Below, piece by piece: positions 39,323-49,258 of a DNA stretch of 64,000 nucleotides; the first letter of the stretch is position 1; every line of letters begins with the position of its first letter. Under the pieces are notes generated by a model. The model worked only from the letters and a program-made list of their open reading frames with translations, did no database searches and was not told the DNA's origin. Source of the DNA: Colwellia sp. MB3u-41 (GTDB lineage Bacteria; Pseudomonadota; Gammaproteobacteria; Enterobacterales; Alteromonadaceae); NCBI RefSeq assembly GCF_014076845.1, contig NZ_JACGUT010000082.1, forward strand, positions 1 through 64,000, given 5' to 3'. Position numbers and translations under genes: made by a program.

Positions 39323-40132
39323 CTACTCAATATCGGCCATCGCATCAAGTTCGTCTAAAAACGCATCAATTTCGTCTTCACTTTCCTCATTGATCACAAT
39401 GGGTGGGTTGCCATCATAAACCTTAAATTCCATATTTTGAAAATAAGCATTTTTAACAAATTCGTACGAATCAATAGATTCATTAATAAGTTGTTCTTGA
39501 TCAGTAAGCGCAGCTCGTTGTTCAAGCCCGAGTACGGCTTGGCGAAGTAAGTTTGGCCAAAAATCAATAATAGCTAACGGCCAGTAGTATTTATCAACAT
39601 AGTCACCCACTTCTTCACGAACTGAGCTTGGCCCAAGAGCCGGTATAACAATATAAGGTCCATCTCCTACACCGTAGGAGCCTAAGACTTCACCAAACTC
39701 TTCTTGTGCTCGGATCCAATCAAGGTCACTTGCTGGGTCAAAAAATCCAAATATGCCGATAGTAGAGTTAAGGATAAAACGCCCCGTACTTTTACCCGCT
39801 TCACTAAACTTGCCTTGCAGCAGGTTATTTATAACCGTTGATGGCTCATTAAGGTTTAAGGCAACATTATGTATCCCGGACCTAAAGTCTGTTGGCATAT
39901 ATTCAACATACGCTTGGGCTGTCGGTTTAAGCACATATTTGTCTGCATAATCCCAGGTAAAAGTCCAAAATGGTCGGTTAATCAATTCTAATGGATCTTT
40001 AGGATCTGAAACACCAGCACTATTTTCAGCAGGTGTTGATGAACAGGCAGAAATAACTAAAGCCAGTAAAATGATAACAATTTTTTTTGTTGGGTTATTG
40101 ATCCAATAAGAAAATATAGCGGCTACTTTCAC
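39323..40132 (-). CDS. mlaA: Outer-membrane lipoprotein MlaA (VacJ)
   Basis: A 269-residue lipoprotein of the Mla phospholipid-trafficking pathway, which removes mislocalised phospholipids from the outer leaflet with the porins and MlaC. The lipobox ends at Cys30 (LVISAC). The conserved core DPLELINRPFWTFTWDYADKYVLKP is followed by FRSGIHNVALNLNEPSTVIN and GPYIVIPALGPSSVRE. The start is GTG at 40132; the resulting signal peptide is slightly long, so a later unrecognised start is possible. The acidic C-terminus is an extension beyond the conserved region. It is monocistronic. Confidence 0.93.
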   Translation of the reverse strand: MKVAAIFSYWINNPTKKIVIILLALVISACSSTPAENSAGVSDPKDPLELINRPFWTFTWDYADKYVLKPTAQAYVEYMPTDFRSGIHNVALNLNEPSTVINNLLQGKFSEAGKSTGRFILNSTIGIFGFFDPASDLDWIRAQEEFGEVLGSYGVGDGPYIVIPALGPSSVREEVGDYVDKYYWPLAIIDFWPNLLRQAVLGLEQRAALTDQEQLINESIDSYEFVKNAYFQNMEFKVYDGNPPIVINEESEDEIDAFLDELDAMADIE

Positions 40133-40244
40133 TTAGCGTCCTTGATATTGAGTAAAAAATAATGTCGCAGTTTACCACGCAAAAATACAATGCAACATAA
40201 AAGCTTTAACTATTTATCCGCGGTGAAACCATAAAATGATTGGT

Positions 40245-40715
40245 TTAAGAAGGCGATGTTTTATTTCTGTGGACAGATATTAACATTTCAGCTTCAGCAA
40301 GTGGGATATCACATTCACGCACAACTTCTTCAATGTCAGCACCTAGCTCAACAAGTTTAAAGGCACGGGAGTAAAGTTTATCTTGGGGTTGTTGATTTTG
40401 GAGCTGTTCTAATAAGTTTTTTTGTAGTGCACTCTCTTGTTGAAGTTTTTTTATACGGTGTTCGAGTTGCTTACTAACCTGCTCGTTTTCTAAATAATAA
40501 TTTTTAAGATTATCTTTGATATCAACAAACTGCTTTTTTACTGTTTTTTGAGCAGATTGTAACTCATTAATAAATAATTTTTGCGTTTCAACTTGTGTTT
40601 TTAGCATCTTATTTATTCGATAAAAATGAGATTTTTGACGATAAATAAACACACTAAGCACTATAAAAAGCACAAAACAGATAGATAAAATAATAAGTGG
40701 AGAAAGAATAAACAT
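40245..40715 (-). CDS. DUF2802 membrane coiled-coil protein of the chemotaxis locus
   Basis: A 156-residue protein with one N-terminal transmembrane helix (about 3-24), a long coiled coil (about 32-110) and a C-terminal DUF2802 segment (KLVELGADIEEVVRECDIPLAEAE). In many polar-flagellated gammaproteobacteria this gene lies directly after cheW, as here, but its function is unknown. The gap to cheW contains a strong terminator hairpin, so it may be transcribed separately. Confidence 0.85.
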   Translation of the reverse strand: MFILSPLIILSICFVLFIVLSVFIYRQKSHFYRINKMLKTQVETQKLFINELQSAQKTVKKQFVDIKDNLKNYYLENEQVSKQLEHRIKKLQQESALQKNLLEQLQNQQPQDKLYSRAFKLVELGADIEEVVRECDIPLAEAEMLISVHRNKTSPS

Positions 40716-40740
40716 AAAGTCTTCTTGAACAATTACAACT

Positions 40741-40771
40741 AAATAAAGCCTGAATTAGTCAGGCTTTATTT
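40741..40771 (-). terminator. Terminator after cheW
   Basis: AAATAAAGCCTGA pairs perfectly with TCAGGCTTTATTT (13 bp, loop ATTAG). It is 32 nt beyond the cheW stop on minus and would end the long flagellar/chemotaxis transcript. The symmetry makes it functional in both directions. Confidence 0.85.
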
Positions 40772-40802
40772 TTAGAGACCCATCCAACAGTTTTATAGAT
40801 GG

Positions 40803-41294
40803 TTAAAACTGTTTAAGCTCATCCCATTCGTCGTCAGATAGTAGCTGATTTAAATCAACTAAAATGAGTAGTTCACCTTCTCTGTTTGAAACACCCTGAA
40901 TGAATCGTGCACTGTCATCATTACCTACATTAGGTGCATCATCAATCTCTGAATTCTTTAAATAAACCACTTCAGCAACACTGTCTACTAGAATACCAAT
41001 GACTTGTTTCTCAGCTTCAATAATGACAATACGTGTATTATCAGAAATATCAGCAGGTTTAAGACCAAAGCGTTGTCTTGTATCAATAACAGTAACAACA
41101 TTACCTCGCAGATTAATGATACCTAATACATATGTAGGCGCTCCAGGCACCGGTGCAATTTCACTATAACGTAAAACTTCTTGCACTTGCATCACATTAA
41201 TACCGTAGGTTTCATTATCAAGTTTAAAGGTTACCCATTGCAACACTTTATCGTTGTCTACGTTTTCATTTGTATTACGTCTATCATCAGCCAT
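40803..41294 (-). CDS. cheW: Chemotaxis coupling protein CheW
   Basis: A 163-residue adaptor that links receptors to CheA in the array. The CheW fold is recognised by VTFKLDNETYGINVMQVQEVL, APTYVLGIINLRGNVVTVIDTR and ILVDSVAEVVYL. It is the last gene of the main transcript, before a strong terminator, and is preceded by parP. Confidence 0.95.
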   Translation of the reverse strand: MADDRRNTNENVDNDKVLQWVTFKLDNETYGINVMQVQEVLRYSEIAPVPGAPTYVLGIINLRGNVVTVIDTRQRFGLKPADISDNTRIVIIEAEKQVIGILVDSVAEVVYLKNSEIDDAPNVGNDDSARFIQGVSNREGELLILVDLNQLLSDDEWDELKQF

Positions 41295-41385
41295 ACAGCC
41301 TGCCTCTTAAATATCTTATTGAAAATCAATCTGTTTGATTATTCGTCTAGTGCCCATAGTATAATACTATCTTGAGATCTAGCCA

Positions 41386-42186
41386 TTAATCTTGGTTAAT
41401 ATTTGCGCCTGCGTCAAGTAAGTTAATTAAAGACTCTACATCAAGCAGTACACACATACGTTCTTTGACTAACCCCGCTAACCAAGGTCGCTTGTTCGGT
41501 ACATCTAACCATTTTACATCTTCTTGCTCTAACGTCACCGTGTCTACTAAGGTTTCAGCCGATAATCCCCAATTACTATTACCAAGCATGACAATATATT
41601 GATAGTTTAACGAATTTCTCAATGTTTCGTCACATTTTTCTGGCATTACCCATAAAGCTGTATTTACAACATTTATTTTTTCATCGCGGTGTAGCATTAC
41701 ACCCGTAAACCATTCAGGTTTACCCATCAAACTTGTTGTTTTTTCTTCATTATGTATTCCACCTAACTCAATTAAAGGTACGGCTATAGTTAAACCCGCA
41801 ACATTGAAGAACATCGCTTGAAAACTGCCTTTACGATAATTTTTAGTTTGCTTAACAATTAAAGGCTGCGCACTTTTTCTTGTTTTGAGTGGCTGATCAA
41901 CAATCAGTTGCTCATTAACTTTTTCTTTGATTTTTACTTTAGCAAATGGCGGTGCTACTTTTGGTATTTCATGACTTACTGTACTCTTAACCGTATGGAT
42001 AGGTTCATCTGATGGGTCAGCAATATGTTCAGTAATATCAATTTTTTGGAGAAGCTTTTCTAACGGTTGATGTAGTTTTTCTTTTACTGGCGTAACTGGC
42101 ACTTCAGATTCTTGTTGCTCTTCTGTCAACAATTCTGATAAATAATTCTGCATAAGTTTTTTACTTGCAGCGAGTGATTTTGCCAT
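41386..42186 (-). CDS. parP: CheW-domain polar localisation protein ParP-like
   Basis: A 266-residue protein. The first 120 residues are a charged, Pro- and Lys-rich linker, and the CheW-like domain occupies about 125-260 (FQAMFFNVAGLTIAVPLIELGGI, PEWFTGVMLHRDEKINVV, VTLEQEDVKWL). In Vibrio, ParP binds ParC and CheA and holds arrays at the pole. Its position directly after the ParA-like gene (8-nt gap) supports this. The symbol is based on gene order and architecture. Confidence 0.85.
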   Translation of the reverse strand: MAKSLAASKKLMQNYLSELLTEEQQESEVPVTPVKEKLHQPLEKLLQKIDITEHIADPSDEPIHTVKSTVSHEIPKVAPPFAKVKIKEKVNEQLIVDQPLKTRKSAQPLIVKQTKNYRKGSFQAMFFNVAGLTIAVPLIELGGIHNEEKTTSLMGKPEWFTGVMLHRDEKINVVNTALWVMPEKCDETLRNSLNYQYIVMLGNSNWGLSAETLVDTVTLEQEDVKWLDVPNKRPWLAGLVKERMCVLLDVESLINLLDAGANINQD

Positions 42187-42193
42187 GGGACGA

Positions 42194-42967
42194 TTAACCT
42201 AATTTTTGCAGTTCTAATAAACTGCTTAATAATTTTTTATAAGCACTAACACCACGTGTTAAAGGTGCATAATCTGAAGGAATCTGTAGCGAATAGCTCG
42301 CATTTCTAAAATTAGTATCAACAGGTATCACACCTGCCCAAACACTGTCATCGTATAACTCTTGTAGTTTTCTGTACGTCAGCAATGAAGCCTTAGTACG
42401 TTTATCAAACATCGTTGGTACTATAGTGTATTTAAATGGTTTATCTTGTTCTACCTGCATAATGTCCATTGTTTTCATCATACGGTCTAAACCTTTCAAG
42501 GCCAAGAATTCAGTTTGTACCGGAACAATGATGCGCTGTGAAGCGGCTAAAGCATTCACCATAAGTACACCTAAAATAGGTGGACAGTCAATCAAAACAT
42601 AATCATATTCACTGGCTATTTTTATCATGGCTTTTTTCAAAACCAACCCCATTCCACCTTTATTGCCCAAAGAGCGATCTAGCGTCGCTAACCCCATTGT
42701 TGCTGGGAGTATATCGATATTCTCATATTTTGTTGGGCATAAACTTTGCATTATTTGTTCTTTAGTTGACACTTGAACAAATAAGTCATAAACACTTAAT
42801 TCAAGATCTTCAGATTCAATGCCAAAATAATAGCTCAAAGAAGCATGTGGATCGGTGTCTACAAGCAAAACTTTATAACCTTGCTCAGCTAATAAGCCGC
42901 CTAAGGATATTGTTGTTGTGGTTTTACCAACACCACCTTTTTGATTTGCTACGGTCCATACTACCAA
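42194..42967 (-). CDS. parC: ParA/Soj-like ATPase ParC for polar chemotaxis arrays
   Basis: A 257-residue ParA-family ATPase with deviant Walker A KGGVGKTTTT (about 10-19), VDTDPHASLSYYFG, and LIDCPPILGVL (switch II/Walker B). It directs chemotaxis arrays to the old pole in Vibrio. The start is TTG at 42967: AGGA lies 7 nt upstream and MVVWTVANQKGG matches the family N-terminus. It is a chemotaxis gene, not the topoisomerase IV subunit that shares the symbol. Confidence 0.9.
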   Translation of the reverse strand: MVVWTVANQKGGVGKTTTTISLGGLLAEQGYKVLLVDTDPHASLSYYFGIESEDLELSVYDLFVQVSTKEQIMQSLCPTKYENIDILPATMGLATLDRSLGNKGGMGLVLKKAMIKIASEYDYVLIDCPPILGVLMVNALAASQRIIVPVQTEFLALKGLDRMMKTMDIMQVEQDKPFKYTIVPTMFDKRTKASLLTYRKLQELYDDSVWAGVIPVDTNFRNASYSLQIPSDYAPLTRGVSAYKKLLSSLLELQKLG

Positions 42968-42993
42968 GTTTGTATCCTACTTATTTTGTTACG

Positions 42994-43971
42994 CTAATTG
43001 TTGTTCTGCTGAGAAGATGACTTATCATTTTCTCGCGTAGTAATGCGAATACCACCGTTATCTAGTCGTATAATACGAATTTCGTTTTCCTCGTCATTCG
43101 CACTATCTATCTGTTTTATTGCTTCAACATCTTGAACACTGATCGTGGGTGTAGCAAGTAAATTTGACTTTTCTAACCCATACTTTGATATAGCTATAAC
43201 AACGCGTCGATTTTGTGATCGACCTTTGGCAGTTTTATTATCTTCACGTGGATAATATTGTCCATAACCTTCAATTGCCATACGAGCAGGGTCAAGGGTA
43301 AGGTCTTCGAGTACTCTTAAAATAGCTGTCGCCCTAGAAACTGACAATTCCCAATTCGATGAAAATATTTCAGTATTTATCGGTTGATTATCAGTATAGC
43401 CTCTCACACGAATAAAATTGCTTGATGAACCAATAACATCATAAATAACAGCCAATACCGTAGTCGCATTGTTTGTTGCTGATGATGAACCACTAGGGAA
43501 AAGCATGTTGCTGTTTAATTCTATTTCTAACCAATCACCATCAATTTGTAATTGCGCAAAGCCCGACTCTATTAAATCGTATAGTGCTGTATGCAATTCT
43601 TTTTCTAGTGAGGTTAAATTAGTGCCAACTTCGCTGTCAGAAACATTTGAAAGCGTAATTTCACCATTAACGAGTTCAGGTCCGGCAACATCTAAAATAC
43701 CATTACCGTATAAGCGTTTATTCGTTTTTGAAGTATTAACATCAAGGATATCATCGCCATGACCACGGTTCTTAGGTAAGAATACTTTCGCCTGAAAAAC
43801 TTTGCCTATCGACTCTGTCGCCGTTTCAAAGGGCTCTTCATCAACCATTGCCATTGCATATAAAACGACAAATAGCGCAAAAAGTAATGTCATATAATCA
43901 GCATACGAAACAAGCCAACGATCGACATTATCATGTTCGACAAAATGCCGACGCTTCCTTAAGTGGTTCAT
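42994..43971 (-). CDS. motD: Flagellar stator subunit MotD (MotB family)
   Basis: A 325-residue inner-membrane protein with one transmembrane helix (about 18-40) carrying the ion-binding aspartate in SYADYMTLL (Asp25). A periplasmic OmpA-like peptidoglycan-binding domain follows (about 180-285: RVRGYTDNQPINTEIFSSNWELSVSRA in family form). It pairs with MotC to form a torque unit. The start overlaps the motC stop by 4 nt (ATGA). Proton versus sodium use cannot be told from sequence alone. Confidence 0.92.
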   Translation of the reverse strand: MNHLRKRRHFVEHDNVDRWLVSYADYMTLLFALFVVLYAMAMVDEEPFETATESIGKVFQAKVFLPKNRGHGDDILDVNTSKTNKRLYGNGILDVAGPELVNGEITLSNVSDSEVGTNLTSLEKELHTALYDLIESGFAQLQIDGDWLEIELNSNMLFPSGSSSATNNATTVLAVIYDVIGSSSNFIRVRGYTDNQPINTEIFSSNWELSVSRATAILRVLEDLTLDPARMAIEGYGQYYPREDNKTAKGRSQNRRVVIAISKYGLEKSNLLATPTISVQDVEAIKQIDSANDEENEIRIIRLDNGGIRITTRENDKSSSQQNNN

Positions 43972-44714
43972 TGCTCTAACCGAAAGGCTGACAACTTATT
44001 TTCAATGGCATGTGGATTTTCAGCTAATGCAATAGAAATAAGACCTTCAGCAATCATTTCTCGGTACATAGTTTGTTGATGGATAATCGCCTTTATTTTA
44101 TTTGCAACGGGTAGGTAAATCAAATTGGCAAAACCAACACCATAGATTGTGGCAATAAAAGCCGTTGCAATACCTTGGCCTAATAGTGTTGGAACCGTTA
44201 GATTGCTCATCGCATGAATTAAACCTAACACCGCACCTAAGATACCAATCGTAGGACTATAACCGCCCATAGACTCAAAAACATGAGCAGAGCGTAAGTT
44301 ATGTTCCCGATATAAATCTAAATCTAATTCTAATGAAACACGTAAGTTATCAACTTCAATACCATCAACTAATAAGTTAAGTGCTTTGTTTGTGTAGAAG
44401 TCTTGTTCTTCCTCTGCAACATTTTCAAGAGATAAATAACCAGATTCTCGCGCTTTTTCAGACCAAGCAACTATGGACTCGATACCTTGATTAATGTCAT
44501 ATTTTGGTGGATAAAATATCCACTTCAACAAAGACAATGCATGAAAAAATTGAGCAGATGATGACTGTAACATTACAGCGCCAAGCGTTCCGCCAAAAAC
44601 GATAATAAACGCAGGTAATTCAAATAATGCGGCAAGAGAACCACCATCAAGGATAAAGCCTAAATATATAGCAGTAATTGCAACAAAAAGTCCTGCTATT
44701 GTTAGTTTATCCAT
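43968..44714 (-). CDS. motC: Flagellar stator subunit MotC (MotA family)
   Basis: A 248-residue inner-membrane stator protein with four hydrophobic helices (near 3-22, 29-48, 145-165 and 180-200) and a large charged cytoplasmic loop that contacts the rotor. [20 protein letters not shown] is the helix-3 signature. A TTG six bases upstream could serve, but ATG at 44714 has GGAAG six bases ahead and gives the family start MDKLTIAG. It overlaps the cheB stop by 8 nt. Confidence 0.92.
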   Translation of the reverse strand: MDKLTIAGLFVAITAIYLGFILDGGSLAALFELPAFIIVFGGTLGAVMLQSSSAQFFHALSLLKWIFYPPKYDINQGIESIVAWSEKARESGYLSLENVAEEEQDFYTNKALNLLVDGIEVDNLRVSLELDLDLYREHNLRSAHVFESMGGYSPTIGILGAVLGLIHAMSNLTVPTLLGQGIATAFIATIYGVGFANLIYLPVANKIKAIIHQQTMYREMIAEGLISIALAENPHAIENKLSAFRLEQ

Positions 44715-45867
44715 GATCAACTTCCTTGATAATACTTTGGCTGATATCTTCTAATGCTAAGGATAAAACTGAAATACCGGCAACCTTCACAGCTTGTGGC
44801 ATTCCATAAACAACACATGAAGCTTCGTCTTGAGCCCATATTGTTGCACCTTTGCCTTTTAACATTCGAGCGCCTTCCCTACCATCAGAGCCCATACCTG
44901 TTAAAATCACACCAAGTACTGAGCCACTAAAAACTTTGGCTGCTGAACCAAAACTTATATCAACACTTGGCTTAAAGGCTATTTTCTCTGAATTGTCGTC
45001 TATAATTTTTAATTTTGCCAATGTAGCCGTACCATCAATAATCATTTGACGGCCACCGGGCGCAAGATAAGCACAACCAGGTTTTAAAATATCCCCGTCC
45101 TCTGCTTCCTTTACGTTAATACTGCATAATGTATTTAGTCGGTTGGCAAAAGCGAAAGTAAAAGCAGCAGGCATGTGCTGTATTAAAATAATAGGTAGTG
45201 GAAAGTTTTGCGGTAATTGCGTTAATATTTTTTGCAGAGCTATGGGCCCACCTGTCGATGTCCCTATAGCCAGTAATTGGTATTTTTTTCCAGAACTTCT
45301 TTTAACGGTCTGGTTGCGAATTTTTTCGCTATGAGTGGGTTCCACTTTTGTTGTACGAAGTGTATTTCTGGGCTGAATCTCAAATTTACTTATGGGTTTA
45401 TCCACAGAAGAAGACAAGGTTACACGTGAAGGTTGTGCTTTAATTGCCAGTTTTCTTTTTAGCGAACCGTTCATTTTTGCTAACTCAACAACGCGCTGAC
45501 GAAGCAGACTACCCGCGTCATCTGATGTTTTAGCTATTTCACTGAATTTTTTCGGCAGAAAATCAAGGGCTCCAGCATCAAGAGCTTCTAACGTAGCATT
45601 AGCACCTTGATGTGTCAGCGATGAGAACATTAATATTGATGTTGGCGCTTTTGCCATTATCTGTTTCACCGCTTCAATACCATTAAGCAATGGCATTTCT
45701 ATATCCATTGTGATCACATCTGGTCTTAAAGACACTGCTTTTTCAACAGCATCTATACCATTTACAGCAACATCAATAACGGTAAGGTTCGGATCTTTAT
45801 TTAAAATATCCGTAACTCGACGTCTAAAAAAACTCGAGTCATCAACAACCAACACCTTATAGGGCAT
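44707..45867 (-). CDS. cheB: Chemotaxis response regulator methylesterase CheB
   Basis: A 386-residue two-domain protein that demethylates receptors. The N-terminal receiver has the phosphorylation site Asp55 ([11 protein letters not shown]). A variable linker runs about 140-195. The esterase domain has the Ser204 nucleophile ([12 protein letters not shown]), IQHMPAAF histidine and [14 protein letters not shown] aspartate. It lies between cheA and motC; a hairpin precedes it in the cheA-cheB gap. Confidence 0.95.
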   Translation of the reverse strand: MPYKVLVVDDSSFFRRRVTDILNKDPNLTVIDVAVNGIDAVEKAVSLRPDVITMDIEMPLLNGIEAVKQIMAKAPTSILMFSSLTHQGANATLEALDAGALDFLPKKFSEIAKTSDDAGSLLRQRVVELAKMNGSLKRKLAIKAQPSRVTLSSSVDKPISKFEIQPRNTLRTTKVEPTHSEKIRNQTVKRSSGKKYQLLAIGTSTGGPIALQKILTQLPQNFPLPIILIQHMPAAFTFAFANRLNTLCSINVKEAEDGDILKPGCAYLAPGGRQMIIDGTATLAKLKIIDDNSEKIAFKPSVDISFGSAAKVFSGSVLGVILTGMGSDGREGARMLKGKGATIWAQDEASCVVYGMPQAVKVAGISVLSLALEDISQSIIKEVDHG

Positions 45868-45894
45868 TTATTCTCTCTTTTGTTTTATAAATTT

Positions 45895-45924
45895 AAAAGC
45901 CTTATCAAAACTCAATAAGGTTTT
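45895..45924 (-). other. Hairpin in the cheA-cheB gap
   Basis: AAAGCCTTAT pairs with ATAAGGTTTT (one wobble) over a 9-nt loop, in the 65-nt gap. It is followed on minus by TTTTAAATTT and could terminate partly or process the mRNA. Confidence 0.45.
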
Positions 45925-45932
45925 ATTATGTG

Positions 45933-48023
45933 CTAAGAGTGTAATTTTTTATTAACAACAGCTTTTTTTGCATAGAACTTAAGCATATTAGCAACATCTA
46001 TAATTAACGCTATTCCACCGTCACTGGTGATTGTTGCACCAGCCATACCTGGGGTACCATGTAATAGACGGTCAAGTGGCTTAATAACAACCTCTTCCTG
46101 ACCAATTAAACTATCAACAACAAAACCTATTTGTTGATTGCCCAATTGAACGATAACCACATGACCTTTTTCTCTAGGCTTATCAACAAAGTCGCGTACT
46201 AACCATTTATCTAAATAGAATAATGGAATAGCTTTCTTACGAACGATGATGGTTAATTGCCCGTCAACGACGTTGGTAGTAGTTAAATCAAGATGAAATA
46301 TTTCATTCACACCAGCAAGTGGTAAAGCGAAAGTCTGCTTTCCAACAATAACCATGAGTGTCGGTAAAATGGCTAGGGTTAGCGGGACTTTAATCTCGAG
46401 TACAGTACCTACGCCCATTTCAGAATCTATACTTACTGTACCATTTAATTGGGTGATCTTGGTTTTTACTACGTCCATACCAACACCACGGCCTGAAACT
46501 TCAGAGATTTCTGTTTTAGTAGAGAAACCTGGGGCAAAAATCAAACTAAAAGCTTCTTTATCTGTCATTCTAGAAGCAGCATCAGTATCAAGAACACCGC
46601 GTTCTATAGCTATTTCTTTTAACTTTTCGGCATTCATGCCGGCACCATCATCTTTGATGGTTAATAATATATGGTCACCTTCTTGAGAGGCAGAAAGAAC
46701 AACAACACCTTCTCTAGGTTTACCCATAGCTTCACGTTTGTCAGGTAATTCAATACCATGATCAACTGAATTTCGCACTAAATGCACTAAGGGATCAGCC
46801 AATGCCTCAACTAAGTTTTTATCTAGATCGGTTTCTTCACCTACTAGCACTAATTTAATATCTTTATCTAAACTTCGTGCTAAATCTCGAACAACACGAG
46901 GGAATCGTCCAAAAACTTTTTTGATTGGCTGCATACGGGTTTTCATCACCGCACCCTGCAAATCTGTTGTCACAGCATCAAGATTAGAAACAGCTTTTGT
47001 TAAGTCTTCATCATCTTTGGTCAATCCTAAACTTGTTAAGCGATTTCTGACTAATACTAGCTCACCTACCATATTCATGATTTGATCAAGACGTTTTGTA
47101 TCAACCCTAACCGTTGTTTCACCTTGCATTGCTTTAGCAGGTGCTTTTTCTGGAACAGGTGCTTTTACTACTGGCTTAGCAACAGCCGTAACCGGTGTTG
47201 GCTTAGGGGTTTGAATTTGAGCAACAGGTGCTGGCTTGGGGGAACTCGTTGCTGCTGGCCTAGATAATTTTGGCGCTTGGCCTTGACCATGCAATTCGTC
47301 TAACAAAGCTTCGAAATCATCGTCGCTTATTTCATCAGACGACGCACTATTTGATGAGGGTGCCTTACCGGTATTGTTAGTCACAAGTTCAGATGAAAAT
47401 GCACCTTGACCATGCAATTCATCGAGTAGGGATTCAAATTCGTCATCTGAAATATCATTACTGTCAGAAGAAGCTATTGTCGCTTTTTCTGCGGGTGCTG
47501 GTGTTGAAGCCGATCCGCTACCATGAAGCTCATCGAGAAGACGCTCAAATTCATCCTCTGACATCTCATCACCCGTGGAAGAAATTTCAGTTTCAACAAC
47601 AGATTGAACAGGTTCAGGCGCTTGTTCTTTGCCTTCAGGTTGGCTTAGTCGATGCAACTCAGCAAGTAACGTTGCATCAGCTTTATCAAGTTTTTCACCA
47701 TTTTGAACTTGCACAAACATTTCATTTACAACATCAAGTGCTTGTAAAATAACGTCCATTAGGCTTGCACTAACACTACGCTGGTTTGTACGTAGCAGAT
47801 CGAAAATATTTTCTGCGCCATGACAAACATCAACTAAGTTATGTAACGCTAAAAAGCCTGCACCACCTTTTACAGTGTGAAAACCTCTGAATATAGCGTT
47901 TAATAATTCAGCATTATCAGGGTCGTTTTCAAGTTCTACAAGTTGTTCCGAAAGTGTTTCAAGTATTTCTCCGGCTTCAATTAAAAAATCCTGAAGAATC
48001 TCTTCATCTTGCTCAAATGACAT
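45933..48023 (-). CDS. cheA: Chemotaxis histidine kinase CheA
   Basis: A 696-residue kinase that phosphorylates CheY and CheB. The P1 Hpt domain has His49 (GFHTVKGGAGF). The P1-P3 linker (about 130-300) holds three copies of an acidic SD(D/E)(E/D)FExLLDELHGxG motif at residues 154-170, 191-207 and 232-248, then a Pro/Lys/Ala-rich stretch; I see no P2 domain. P3 dimerisation, the P4 ATPase (RNSVDHGIE N box; DDGAGMN G1; GRGVGMDVVK G2) and the P5 CheW-like domain follow. Starts 13 nt after cheZ. Confidence 0.95.
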   Translation of the reverse strand: MSFEQDEEILQDFLIEAGEILETLSEQLVELENDPDNAELLNAIFRGFHTVKGGAGFLALHNLVDVCHGAENIFDLLRTNQRSVSASLMDVILQALDVVNEMFVQVQNGEKLDKADATLLAELHRLSQPEGKEQAPEPVQSVVETEISSTGDEMSEDEFERLLDELHGSGSASTPAPAEKATIASSDSNDISDDEFESLLDELHGQGAFSSELVTNNTGKAPSSNSASSDEISDDDFEALLDELHGQGQAPKLSRPAATSSPKPAPVAQIQTPKPTPVTAVAKPVVKAPVPEKAPAKAMQGETTVRVDTKRLDQIMNMVGELVLVRNRLTSLGLTKDDEDLTKAVSNLDAVTTDLQGAVMKTRMQPIKKVFGRFPRVVRDLARSLDKDIKLVLVGEETDLDKNLVEALADPLVHLVRNSVDHGIELPDKREAMGKPREGVVVLSASQEGDHILLTIKDDGAGMNAEKLKEIAIERGVLDTDAASRMTDKEAFSLIFAPGFSTKTEISEVSGRGVGMDVVKTKITQLNGTVSIDSEMGVGTVLEIKVPLTLAILPTLMVIVGKQTFALPLAGVNEIFHLDLTTTNVVDGQLTIIVRKKAIPLFYLDKWLVRDFVDKPREKGHVVIVQLGNQQIGFVVDSLIGQEEVVIKPLDRLLHGTPGMAGATITSDGGIALIIDVANMLKFYAKKAVVNKKLHS

Positions 48024-48036
48024 CCAGCAACTCCTA

Positions 48037-48780
48037 TTAAAATCCTAAACTTGATAAAAGGTCATCAACATCATCTTGATCAGCGACAACATCATCACGT
48101 TGCGCTGAGTTAACGATAGGGCCTTCAACTAAGTTATCACCTACTTTGGGTTTACTTCGCTCTAAGTCATTTTCTGTTGTAATACCAAAAGCGGTCAGCA
48201 TACCAATTAAGCTATCTTCTACTTCACGTACTAGATCAATAACTTTACGAATAACTTGTCCGGTTAAATCTTGAAAATCTTGTGCCATTAAAACATCAGT
48301 CATTAAATCATGCATGCGAACTGATTCTTTATCTGTCGTTTTTAACAATAAATCTATATCAATACACAAGCTTTTAAATTCAGCTAACCCCAACTTGTTA
48401 TGCATGAGTTTTTGCCATAACGGATTAACTGCCTTTATCTGCTGTTGTATCGTATCAACAACTGGGAAGATAGATTCTACAGCATCCATGGTTTTATTAG
48501 CGGCTTCTTCCGTGCGGGCAATAACGTAGTTTAAACGTTCTTTAGCATCGGGAATATCTGCTGTCGCTAAATCATTCAACCGAGAATCTAATTGAAAATT
48601 ATTTAATGAATCATGTAATTGACGCGTTAATTTGCCTATTTCAGCAAACAACTCTGAATGAATTGGGTTTTGAATTTCTGCAATTAACTCATCTGCCTTA
48701 TCTTGTTGGCCACTTTCTAAATATTCGACCAACAGTTTTGCTTCTTCCAAAGAAACATGCACATTAGTATTCACACTCAT
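48037..48780 (-). CDS. cheZ: Protein phosphatase CheZ
   Basis: A 247-residue helical phosphatase that dephosphorylates CheY-P. The catalytic stretch DVLMAQDFQDLTGQVIRKV has the invariant Gln in AQDFQDLTGQ. A long four-helix bundle precedes it, and the C-terminal peptide DDVDDLLSSLGF is the CheY-binding tail. Its presence fits a gammaproteobacterium. It lies between cheY and cheA. Confidence 0.95.
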   Translation of the reverse strand: MSVNTNVHVSLEEAKLLVEYLESGQQDKADELIAEIQNPIHSELFAEIGKLTRQLHDSLNNFQLDSRLNDLATADIPDAKERLNYVIARTEEAANKTMDAVESIFPVVDTIQQQIKAVNPLWQKLMHNKLGLAEFKSLCIDIDLLLKTTDKESVRMHDLMTDVLMAQDFQDLTGQVIRKVIDLVREVEDSLIGMLTAFGITTENDLERSKPKVGDNLVEGPIVNSAQRDDVVADQDDVDDLLSSLGF

Positions 48781-48824
48781 GCAACAACCTCACCTATAGA
48801 CTAATTAATGAACGAGCTAAAGAA

Positions 48825-49208
48825 TTAACCTAAACGTTCAAATATTTTATCTAACTTAGCGTTTAGCGTTGCTGCTGTGAATGGCTTAACAATATAACCA
48901 TTAACACCTGCTTGAGCTGCCATAACAATTTGTTCTTTTTTTGCTTCAGCAGTAATGAGCAAGACAGGAATATGAGATAACTTAGCATCAGCACGAATGG
49001 CTTTGAGTAAATCAATTCCTTGCATACCAGGCATATTCCAATCAGTTACAACAAAGTCAAAAGAGCCTTCTTTTAACATGGGTAAAGCAGTGCTACCATC
49101 ATCTGCTTCTGAAATGTTAGTGAAGCCTAAATCGCGCAACAAATTTTTCACTATACGTCTCATGGTTGAAAAATCATCAACAACAAGAACTTTCATATTT
49201 TTATCCAA
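48825..49208 (-). CDS. cheY: Chemotaxis response regulator CheY
   Basis: A 127-residue single-domain receiver that, phosphorylated, binds FliM and FliN to switch rotation. The acidic pair (VVDDF), the phosphorylation site Asp56 (VTDWNMPG), Thr in LLITAEA and Lys in YIVKPF are all present. I place the start at TTG (49208): GGAGG lies 5 nt ahead and gives MDKNMKVL, the usual N-terminus. A more upstream ATG (49229) has no ribosome-binding site. Confidence 0.93.
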   Translation of the reverse strand: MDKNMKVLVVDDFSTMRRIVKNLLRDLGFTNISEADDGSTALPMLKEGSFDFVVTDWNMPGMQGIDLLKAIRADAKLSHIPVLLITAEAKKEQIVMAAQAGVNGYIVKPFTAATLNAKLDKIFERLG

Positions 49209-49258
49209 GGCACCCTCCGGTGAGAACATTTTAAAATTTAATTGTATGTATATTCTAC

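Noticed and set aside
47082-47752. Plus-strand frames opposite cheA
   Set aside because: They are antisense to the repeat-rich, well-supported CheA linker and show no codon bias or start signals of their own.
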